From Candidatus Woesearchaeota archaeon (lineage in GTDB: Archaea > Nanobdellota > Nanobdellia > Woesearchaeales > UBA10216): 36,379 nucleotides of DNA. The notes beneath the pieces were generated by a model. That model did not search any database, had not been told where the DNA came from, and saw nothing but the letters and a program-made list of their open reading frames with translations. This document shows, in pieces, positions 31,085 through 36,379 of this stretch (positions are counted from its first letter, which is position 1; every line of letters begins with the position of its first letter). The position numbers were made by a program, and so were the translations under genes. The stretch lies in the NCBI GenBank assembly GCA_016188145.1, contig JACPIJ010000069.1, positions 1 through 36,379 on the forward strand, given 5' to 3'.

Positions 31085-31139
31085 AAACCCAAGTCATGCT
31101 TTGCATGACTGGGCCCCGTCGACCTGTCGACGTGGGTTT
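31085..31139. repeat. Branched inverted repeat between uL10 and aP1
   Basis: The outer stem AAACCCA (31085-31091) pairs with TGGGTTT (31133-31139). Inside are AGTCATGC (31092-31099) with GCATGACT (31103-31110), then GGGCCC (31111-31116), then CGTCGAC (31117-31123) with GTCGACG (31126-31132). CCC before the first hairpin can instead pair with GGG after it around a bulged A, exactly as CTC/GAG does in the structure at 18200-18265. Confidence 0.8.
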
Positions 31140-31146
31140 CGTTTCA

Positions 31147-31154
31147 TATTTAAA
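31147..31154 (-). promoter_or_regulatory. Possible TATA box for aP1
   Basis: TTTAAATA on the minus strand, just after the uL10 stop. A transcript from here would begin near 31122, inside the branched repeat, so that half the repeat forms the aP1 leader next to its Shine-Dalgarno. Confidence 0.4.
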
Positions 31155-31162
31155 ATTATCCA

Positions 31163-32104
31163 TTACTGCGGCGGCTTTTCTGATTCGGCAGCCACAGCAG
31201 GAGCCGGAAACTTTATCATGCCTTCGATTGCCGCTGCTTCCATCCCTGCCTTCCCAACAAGCTCTTCGGCAAGCTCGGGAACCATTATGCCGTATTCCTT
31301 TGCAATGTGCCTTGCCTGCCTTGCTGATTTAGTTATGAGCAGCACTATTGTTTCGGCAGCCGGAAACCCTATGTGCAAGGCTACTGCCCTCGACTCCATC
31401 GCTGCCGAGACGAGCTCATTCACGTAAGTTGCCGGGTCAACAGACAACACCTTCCTGCCGTAGATGATGCCATTCTCGTAAGCAGCAACAAGGTTAAGCC
31501 CGATCTCCATCGGCTGGATGCTGAACTTCGCCAAGACCTCGGCAACCTTCGGCTTGATTTTCTCGCCTTCCCTGACTATTGTTGAAGGCACTTTGACTGC
31601 AATCTTGCCTCCCTCAACGCCTGCTTTTATGCCTACGGCAGCCAGCTCGCTGATAATCGGGCCGGGCGCAAAGCTCGTTGGGCCTGCCGGGATAACTATG
31701 TCGTAAGGCGCAGTCTGCCCTGGCTTGGCCGGGGCTTTTGACTTGCTCTTCTGGAGCAGGTTGGCGAGCTTGAATGGATTCTGGTTTGTGAACAGCAGCG
31801 CTGGCATCCCTATAAGCAAGTCAAGGAGCTGCTCAACGCCTCTCAGTTTGCCCTTGGCAGAACCTATTGCGAGCCTGATGACTGACTTCTTGCACATTAC
31901 TATCTGCAGGTCGTTGCCGAGGCTTAGCCTCAGCCTCTGAAGCTGTGCAGCGGGGAGGCTTTCGAGATTTACGACTGCGGCAACACTGTAGGCGTTAAAT
32001 AGCTTGACAAGCATGTCAACCGCCTTCTTCTTCTGCACCGCGGCCTTTGCAACGTAATCTGCAGGCCTTCGTGCGTTTTTACTCCCCATAGTCTTGGCTT
32101 TCAT
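31163..32104 (-). CDS. rpl10: Large ribosomal subunit stalk base protein uL10 (P0), short C-terminus
   Basis: Binds 23S rRNA and carries the aP1 dimers. Conserved parts are seen: AVVNLESLPAAQLQRLRLSL, IPAGPTSFAPGPIISELAAV, KPKVAEVLAKFSIQPMEIGL and a C-terminal spine with ARHIAKEYGIMVPELAEELV. The chain stops at residue 313 with PAPAVAAESEKPPQ. The usual acidic hinge and the final factor-binding LGALFG-type motif shared with aP1 are missing; archaeal P0 is normally about 335-345 residues. The stop lies just before the branched repeat, and no out-of-frame remnant of the tail is visible beyond it. Second gene of uL1-uL10-aP1. Confidence 0.93.
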   Translation of the reverse strand: MKAKTMGSKNARRPADYVAKAAVQKKKAVDMLVKLFNAYSVAAVVNLESLPAAQLQRLRLSLGNDLQIVMCKKSVIRLAIGSAKGKLRGVEQLLDLLIGMPALLFTNQNPFKLANLLQKSKSKAPAKPGQTAPYDIVIPAGPTSFAPGPIISELAAVGIKAGVEGGKIAVKVPSTIVREGEKIKPKVAEVLAKFSIQPMEIGLNLVAAYENGIIYGRKVLSVDPATYVNELVSAAMESRAVALHIGFPAAETIVLLITKSARQARHIAKEYGIMVPELAEELVGKAGMEAAAIEGMIKFPAPAVAAESEKPPQ

Positions 32105-32113
32105 GTTGAATCA

Positions 32114-32833
32114 TCACTTCTTGGCTGCCTTTTTGGCTGTTGCTTTCCTTGTTGTTGCAACTGCTGCTTTTGCAGACGATGTTATCCCTACTGGAACCCC
32201 CATTGTAAGCTTGACAAAGGCCGCTTTGACATTCTGCTCACTTGCCGGCAGCACGTGAATAAGCTGGTCGTAAATCACAATCACGTTAGCAGCAAGGGCA
32301 TCATCGCTCATTGACTCGTTGCCAACCTTGCACTGCACAATCGGAACAGTCTTTGCCGTAACGTGGACTATGCTCTGGAGCTTTTCAACGAGCGGCTTCA
32401 GGGCTGCTTTTGGGGGAACAATGCAGCCAGCCTTCGGGTTTGGCATCTTACCCTTGGGACCTAAAACGCGGCCAAAAGTGGATGCAATCTGAGGCATTAT
32501 GTTGGCCTGGCCAATAAAGAAATCATACTGCCTGACAAGCTTCCTTGTAAGCTTTTTGTTCTTGCCGTAATTGGGAAAGTCCTCCTGCAAAACCATTCCG
32601 TCACAGGCTGACTTGGCTTCAGGCTGAAGCTCAGGCCCAATCAAGGCACAGACCTTCATCTTCTTGCCAGAGCCGTTTGGAAGGTCGATGAAAAAATCAA
32701 CCTGGTGCTCAGGCTTCTTAAGGTCAAGGCCGATAAGAGGCACGACAAGGTCAACGCTCTGCACAAACCCCCGCTTCCTTGACTTCCTTGCTGCCACAAT
32801 TGCAGCTGCAACATCATCTTTCGTTATCGCCAT
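32114..32833 (-). CDS. rpl1: Large ribosomal subunit protein uL1
   Basis: L1-stalk protein of 239 residues, often a translational repressor of its own operon. The hallmark GRVLGPKGKMPNPKAGCIV is present, with DFFIGQANIMPQIASTFG before it and HVTAKTVPIVQCKVGNESMS after. The C-terminus has an added Ala/Lys-rich tail (AAVATTRKATAKKAAKK). First gene of uL1-uL10-aP1; nine bases separate it from uL10. The TATA box is shared with the opposite-strand neighbour (32937-32944) and gives a leader of about 80 nt. Confidence 0.96.
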   Translation of the reverse strand: MAITKDDVAAAIVAARKSRKRGFVQSVDLVVPLIGLDLKKPEHQVDFFIDLPNGSGKKMKVCALIGPELQPEAKSACDGMVLQEDFPNYGKNKKLTRKLVRQYDFFIGQANIMPQIASTFGRVLGPKGKMPNPKAGCIVPPKAALKPLVEKLQSIVHVTAKTVPIVQCKVGNESMSDDALAANVIVIYDQLIHVLPASEQNVKAAFVKLTMGVPVGITSSAKAAVATTRKATAKKAAKK

Positions 32834-32881
32834 TCTGAAACACTCTCAAAACACTCTCGTGACCCTCCTGCCGAAGCAGTG

Positions 32882-32908
32882 AAAAAAAGCGAATGATTTG
32901 TAATCGCT
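32882..32908 (-). promoter_or_regulatory. Leader hairpin with oligo-U before uL1
   Basis: On the minus strand AGCGA and TCGCT (32904-32908 with 32888-32892) form a 5-bp stem followed at once by seven Ts. It lies within the first 35 nt or so of the predicted uL1 leader and resembles a weak intrinsic terminator, so premature termination is conceivable. Confidence 0.35.
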
Positions 32909-32936
32909 CGGGCAACTGCGGAGGATGAGGCAATTG

Positions 32937-32944
32937 TTTATAAA
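32937..32944. promoter_or_regulatory. Self-complementary TATA box between uL1 and an orphan gene
   Basis: TTTATAAA is its own reverse complement and is the only good TATA box in the gap. Leftward it predicts a start near 32914 (uL1 leader), rightward near 32967 (leader of about 25 nt before ATG 32992). Confidence 0.55.
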
Positions 32945-32991
32945 TGTTACTGTACTACCAAGCTGCAAAACGGATTTGGCAATTTGGCAAA

Positions 32992-33918
32992 ATGACAGAG
33001 CTGCAACTTGAGCAACGGGTTGAAGAAACACCACCGTTCAAGGTGGTCTATGATTTAGCGATAGCAGCGTTGGATTCGCTCAGCCGAGATGACACGCGGC
33101 GCGCAGAGGAACAAGCCGCCAAGGCAATCTATGAGCTGCCAAAAGCGAAGAAAGCTATTATGGCACAAAATGGGGAAGAAAGGGGCTTTTGGGAAACGCA
33201 AAAGCTGGAAGCGCTCGTCACGGCAGCAGACCATTTGTCTATTGCGAGGCTTCTCTACGAACAGGGCTCAAAAGACTTCGACACAGCATTGTTGGCATCA
33301 CTGCCGCTGGGCAAAGACCACAGGACGGGCTTAGAAGACGCTTTTAAGCATTACAAGAAAGCAGCCGCCGAGATTTCAAAGTGGAGGGAATTAGTCACAG
33401 AGCCTTCTGAACAGGAACAAACAGCCCTGAAGCAAGGGCTTTCACAACTGTTCCCACGCTGGTGGGCTACGTGCTTTTTTCTGGGAGCTGACAGTGACCT
33501 AACGGGCCTTGAAACCCTGAAAGAAGCCGCGGCACTAGAAAAAGCTCCAGGAAGCGATTACAAAAGCAAGGTCACACAGAGCTTAAAACATTTTGCTGAT
33601 GCGATGAAGTGGTACCATAATGAGATGGGGGTGTTCACAAGGGCAGGAAGGGAAGGGGCAGAAACCCCAGAAGGAGTTAAAGCAAAACTGCAAAACCTGC
33701 AAAGCGAAATAAACGGGCTTGCCTACCAAGCAATTGAGTTGGCAATTATGACAGGAGAAAGAAAGATAGCAAAAAAGCTCAAAAAGGTTGCAATTAAATA
33801 CGACGTGCCAGAAAAATACATGCCAAAACTGTACAGAAGAAAACCACAAGCCATGTATAAAAGCACAGTTTACGGCCAAAAAGAAGACAGCCGCAACTCC
33901 GGTCCCCCGCTGAGATAG
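32992..33918 (+). CDS. Orphan all-helical protein
   Basis: Unrecognised 308-residue protein, predicted almost entirely helical with TPR-like spacing (VVYDLAIAALDSLSRDDTRR, AEEQAAKAIYELPKAKKAIM, ALVTAADHLSIARLLYEQGS, AFKHYKKAAAEISKWRELV). An aromatic-rich middle (LFPRWWATCFFLGAD) and a basic C-terminus (YMPKLYRRKPQAMYKS) follow. No membrane segment or catalytic motif. ATG 32992 is chosen because earlier in-frame starts lie upstream of the predicted transcription start. A scaffold-type role is possible, but nothing in the sequence tests it. Confidence 0.65.
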   Translation: MTELQLEQRVEETPPFKVVYDLAIAALDSLSRDDTRRAEEQAAKAIYELPKAKKAIMAQNGEERGFWETQKLEALVTAADHLSIARLLYEQGSKDFDTALLASLPLGKDHRTGLEDAFKHYKKAAAEISKWRELVTEPSEQEQTALKQGLSQLFPRWWATCFFLGADSDLTGLETLKEAAALEKAPGSDYKSKVTQSLKHFADAMKWYHNEMGVFTRAGREGAETPEGVKAKLQNLQSEINGLAYQAIELAIMTGERKIAKKLKKVAIKYDVPEKYMPKLYRRKPQAMYKSTVYGQKEDSRNSGPPLR

Positions 33919-33976
33919 CTGCTACATTCTGGTTAAGCTTATATAGAAACTTTACTCTGCACTCTGCACACCCGCA

Positions 33977-35182
33977 ATGACAAGCAGCTCAATCATTACG
34001 CAAAGTGTTTACAGCCCAGCCGAGGATTCTTACCTGCTGGCAGCAGCAGTTGAGCAGTATGCGCATGGAAAAGTCCTGGACATGGGCACGGGAAGAGGAC
34101 TACAGGCAATAACAGCTGCGAAGAAAAGAGAAGTCAAGTCTGTTGTAGCTGCGGACGTAAGTGAAGACGCGCTGAAACACGCAGCTGCCACAGCTAAAAA
34201 AGAAAATGCCAAAATAAAAACTCTCAAAAGCAACCTCTTCTCAAACGTCAGGGGAAAATTTGACACGATAATCTTTAACCCCCCTTACCTGCCAGAGGAC
34301 AAAGGAATAAAGGATGATGCAATCTATGGCGGCAGGCACGGCTACGAAACCCTGCAGCGGTTCATTGGCAGCTGCCGCGAATTCTTAAAAGATAGCGGAA
34401 TAATCCTGATTGTGTTCAGCAGCAGGACAAACAGGCAGAAGGTCGATGAGGCAATAGAGCGCAGCTGCCTCGAGTTTGAGGAACTGGAGCAAAAACATCT
34501 GTTTTTTGAAACGCTACATACTTATTTAATCAGAAAATCACAGTTGCTGCTGCAGCTGCAGCAAAAAGGGATTAAGGGCATTGCATTGTTCGAGAAAGGC
34601 AACCGGGGAGTGCTGTACAAAGGAAGCTACCGCGGGAAAACTGTTGTAGTAAAGGCAAAAAGGAAAGAAAGCGCGGCTGTGGCCACAATTGAAAATGAAA
34701 CAAACTGGCTGAAGAAGCTGAACAAGGAAGGAATCGGGCCAAAGCTGCTGATTGCCGGGAAAGGCTGGTTTGCCTACGAGTTTGTTGATGGAGGTTTTAT
34801 TACCGATTTTATCGGCACCTGCAAAGATGCCGCAAAAGTAAAAGACGCAACAATACAAATGCTGCAGCAATGCAGGAAATTAGACGAGATGGGAGTTAAC
34901 AAGGAGGAAATGCTGCGGCCGCAAAAGCACGTTTTAATAGGCAAAAGCGGGAAAGTAACCATGCTCGACTTTGAAAGGTGCAGAAAAACGCAAAAGCCGA
35001 AGAATGTTACACAGCTGTGCCAGTTCCTTGCCGGGAACTATGCGAATTCCATGCTGCGGCAGAAAGAGATAAACATCAACAGAGAAGAACTGCTGGCGGC
35101 TGCCCAACAATACAAGCATAGCCAAAATGAGGAAAATTTTAAAAAAATATGGATAGCTGTGCTTGGAGCTGACAGAAAATGA
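33977..35182 (+). CDS. HemK/Mtq2-like methyltransferase fused to a COG2112-like kinase
   Basis: A 401-residue fusion. Residues 1-190: class I methyltransferase of the archaeal protein-glutamine type, opening with VYSPAEDSYLLAAAVE, motif I VLDMGTGRGLQAITAA and motif IV IFNPPYLPED (the NPPY hallmark), then AIYGGRHGYETLQRFI. Residues about 195-401: a small kinase fold, LFEKGNRGVLYKGSYRGKTV with VVVKAKRK (ATP-site Lys), ENETNWLKKLNKEGIGPKLL, FAYEFVDGGFITDFI, LRPQKHVLIGKSGKVTMLDF ERC. The second half resembles predicted archaeal Ser/Thr kinases (COG2112) with DFE in place of DFG. The TATA box CTTATATAG (33938-33946) gives a leader of about 8 nt. The stop overlaps the next gene by four bases (ATGA). 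Confidence 0.85.
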   Translation: MTSSSIITQSVYSPAEDSYLLAAAVEQYAHGKVLDMGTGRGLQAITAAKKREVKSVVAADVSEDALKHAAATAKKENAKIKTLKSNLFSNVRGKFDTIIFNPPYLPEDKGIKDDAIYGGRHGYETLQRFIGSCREFLKDSGIILIVFSSRTNRQKVDEAIERSCLEFEELEQKHLFFETLHTYLIRKSQLLLQLQQKGIKGIALFEKGNRGVLYKGSYRGKTVVVKAKRKESAAVATIENETNWLKKLNKEGIGPKLLIAGKGWFAYEFVDGGFITDFIGTCKDAAKVKDATIQMLQQCRKLDEMGVNKEEMLRPQKHVLIGKSGKVTMLDFERCRKTQKPKNVTQLCQFLAGNYANSMLRQKEININREELLAAAQQYKHSQNEENFKKIWIAVLGADRK

Positions 35183-35520
35183 GCCTTGCACAAAAGAAAT
35201 GCGAGCCATGCGAAGGCGGAACGCCCCCAATGGCATTAGAGCAAGCTAAAAAGCTGCTGCAACAGATTAGCCAGTGGCAGCTGCTGCAAATAAACGGAAC
35301 TTATACAATCGAGAAGGGATTCAAATTCAAAAACTTCGCGGAAGCGATAAGTTTTGTCAAGAAGGTTGCCGCTGTTGCAGAAGAGCAGGGCCACCACCCT
35401 GACATAAAGATAAGCTGGAATAAGGTTACGCTGCAGCTCACAACGCATGCGACGCATGCGATAAAAGGGCTTTCCGAGAACGATTTCATAATGGCGGCGA
35501 AGATTGACAGGCTCGTCTAA
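35179..35520 (+). CDS. Pterin-4a-carbinolamine dehydratase
   Basis: PCD/DCoH-fold protein of 113 residues that dehydrates 4a-hydroxytetrahydropterin or binds pterins. The active-site motif is EEQGHHPDIKISWNKVTL, with the third catalytic His region in LTTHATHAIKGLSENDFIMA. An N-terminal extension CEPCEGGTPPM is usual in the family. It overlaps the methyltransferase-kinase gene by ATGA, so translation is coupled. The THATHA part is encoded by two tandem CGCATGCG palindromes (35444-35460). No aromatic amino-acid hydroxylase is in the window, so its pterin substrate is unknown. Confidence 0.92.
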   Translation: MSLAQKKCEPCEGGTPPMALEQAKKLLQQISQWQLLQINGTYTIEKGFKFKNFAEAISFVKKVAAVAEEQGHHPDIKISWNKVTLQLTTHATHAIKGLSENDFIMAAKIDRLV

Positions 35521-35822
35521 GAAAGCTTTGCTTCTATCCTTGTTACTCTGGTTGATAAATTTGAAAGCTCCTGATGCGTTTCCTTCTTGAACTCCCTCAT
35601 TTCTGTCTTAAAATCGTGCAAATCATCACCAATATGTTCAACCTTTTGGAAAAAAATACCCGCTCCAAAAATAATGCTTGCTACTGGTACGAACTCTATC
35701 CAGAAGGGAGTTTTAATAAACCCGGCTATTTTAAGGGCGAACCATAGTCCTGTGATAAATAAAGATAACCAAAAAAGCCAGTCGTAAAGTGCTGTGTTGT
35801 GCTTTGAAAAAAGCTGCCTCAT
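35517..35822 (-). CDS. Small membrane protein with a coiled-coil tail
   Basis: Unrecognised 101-residue protein. Two hydrophobic segments (about residues 13-33 and 40-58) are followed by a predicted coiled coil (KVEHIGDDLHDFKTEMREFK, ELSNLSTRVTRIEAKLS). The stop codon overlaps that of the pterin dehydratase gene, tail to tail. It may be a membrane-anchored oligomer; function unknown. Confidence 0.7.
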   Translation of the reverse strand: MRQLFSKHNTALYDWLFWLSLFITGLWFALKIAGFIKTPFWIEFVPVASIIFGAGIFFQKVEHIGDDLHDFKTEMREFKKETHQELSNLSTRVTRIEAKLS

Positions 35823-35931
35823 AACCTCATCATATGGAGGGACTACTTAATAAGCTTTGCCCCTGTTTTTCCGCAAATTTTCCGACGCCAAACAGATAAT
35901 TTTTAATACCGCTAAAATATTTGCGGCATAT

Positions 35932-36276
35932 ATGGACTTCAACGAAAAAATCTGGCAGCTGTGCAAAAAAGTTCCGAAAGGAAAAGTGACAACTTACAAG
36001 GAAATTGCGGCAGCAATGAAAACAAAAGCCTACCGCGCTGTTGGCAATGCGCTCAACAGGAATCCCATGACCCTTTTCGCAAAAGGGTCAATCCAAAAAC
36101 GAGATATTGTACCGTGCCACCGCGTTGTCGGCAGCGACGGCTCACTGGTTGGGTTTGCAAGAGGGCTGAAGAAGAAGACGGAACTGCTGCGGAAGGAAGG
36201 AATCAAGGTAAAGAACAATAAGCTGGTTAATTTTGAGGAAGCGCTATATACATACTGCGGAAAAAGAAAAGTATAA
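35932..36276 (+). CDS. ogt: O6-alkylguanine-DNA alkyltransferase with an in-frame palindrome
   Basis: Suicide DNA repair protein: the methyltransferase domain with active-site IVPCHRVVGSDGSLVGFA (Cys62), helix-turn-helix PKGKVTTYKEIAAAM and the arginine-finger region YRAVGNALNRNP. No N-terminal domain is present; length is 114 residues. ATG 35932 is set by the box TTTTTAATAC (35900-35909) about 27 bp upstream. Between NRNP and IVPCHR the protein carries about 13 extra residues (MTLFAKGSIQKRD) where the family has two or three; they are encoded mainly by the palindrome at 36068-36090. Confidence 0.9.
   Translation: MDFNEKIWQLCKKVPKGKVTTYKEIAAAMKTKAYRAVGNALNRNPMTLFAKGSIQKRDIVPCHRVVGSDGSLVGFARGLKKKTELLRKEGIKVKNNKLVNFEEALYTYCGKRKV
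36068..36090. repeat. 10-bp perfect hairpin inside the alkyltransferase gene
   Basis: TGACCCTTTT (36068-36077), loop CGC, AAAAGGGTCA (36081-36090). It lies inside the coding sequence directly before the active-site motif and keeps the frame open. Confidence 0.8.
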
Positions 36277-36280
36277 ATAC
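36271..36280 (+). promoter_or_regulatory. TATA box of the AbrB-type gene
   Basis: GTATAAATAC predicts transcription from about 36302 and a leader of about 13 nt containing GGTGAG (36304-36309), six bases before GTG 36315. Confidence 0.6.
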
Positions 36281-36314
36281 CAGTGCTACTTAGTTATACA
36301 TTAGGTGAGAAAAA

Positions 36315-36379
36315 GTGATAATTAAAGTTAAACTTGGAGGAAAGGGGCAACTTGTAATACCCAAAGTGGTAAGGGAAAG
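36315..36379 (+). CDS. AbrB/SpoVT-type antitoxin, N-terminal fragment (continues past window edge)
   Basis: The first 21 codons are visible and read IIKVKLGGKGQLVIPKVVRE after the start, the strand-loop-strand opening of the AbrB swapped-hairpin domain (GKGQLVIP). The start is GTG 36315 with a GGTGAG Shine-Dalgarno and a TATA box. The C-terminus and any partner toxin lie beyond the window, so calling it an antitoxin rather than a free AbrB regulator is inference. Confidence 0.7.
   Translation, partial: MIIKVKLGGKGQLVIPKVVRE

Noticed and set aside
35444-35460. Tandem CGCATGCG palindromes in the pterin dehydratase gene
   Set aside because: They encode THATHA at the place of a family His motif, so coding constraint plus a small duplication is enough to explain them; not counted with the hairpin elements.

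Overview
This is chromosomal DNA from an archaeon. The window encodes archaeal/eukaryotic-type translation proteins (aIF1A, eS8, eL37, eL24, eS28, eL8, uL10, aP1, uL1, uS7, aEF-2), an Lsm protein, the wyosine enzyme Taw1 and a Dph2 homologue. Many genes carry a TATA box 26-29 bp before an ATG, so their mRNAs are probably leaderless. Coding is dense, intergenic gaps are short, several ribosomal proteins have altered ends, and many small proteins are unrecognised. This fits a DPANN-type lineage; the phylum cannot be fixed from the window alone.

Layout. 1-580: start of a transposase gene, then a run of perfect hairpins reaching into the 3' end of taw1. 0.5-4 kb: taw1 and a domain-trimmed dph2 (divergent), aIF1A, a DUF5678-like/retropepsin pair and a membrane protein. 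4-9 kb: leftward envelope operon with a 1064-residue surface protein of Ig-like repeats and a signal peptidase II homologue. 9-11.5 kb: endonuclease III-like glycosylase, eS8, Lsm and eL37, with an orphan gene between the last two. 11.5-18 kb: nucleotide block (dCTP deaminase, P-loop kinase, double-length ThyX, thymidylate kinase) mixed with orphan genes. 18-22.6 kb: cloverleaf-like inverted repeats, an amino-acid permease fused to a methyltransferase, a VapBC pair and an SGNH hydrolase. 22.6-29.7 kb: leftward translation block (eL8-eS28-eL24, Ndk-Adk, EF-2-uS7) and a COG1340-type coiled-coil protein. 29.7-30.1 kb: a type II tRNA with a GAU anticodon and a candidate small RNA. 30.1-32.9 kb: uL1-uL10-aP1. 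33-36.4 kb: methyltransferase-kinase fusion, pterin dehydratase, O6-alkylguanine transferase and the start of an AbrB-type antitoxin.

How genes work together. Dcd, ThyX, Tmk and Ndk cover dCTP to dTTP except for pyrophosphate removal from dUTP. Dph2 and EF-2, which keeps its diphthamide histidine, are enzyme and substrate. The main unusual themes are: (1) a set of short perfect palindromes and branched inverted repeats, two of which lie in frame inside coding sequence and two of which share a covarying fold; (2) a type II tRNA with an isoleucine anticodon loop; (3) domain losses and fusions (Dph2 without domain 1, uL10 without its tail, permease-methyltransferase, HemK-like-kinase); (4) orphan genes placed inside otherwise conserved translation operons.
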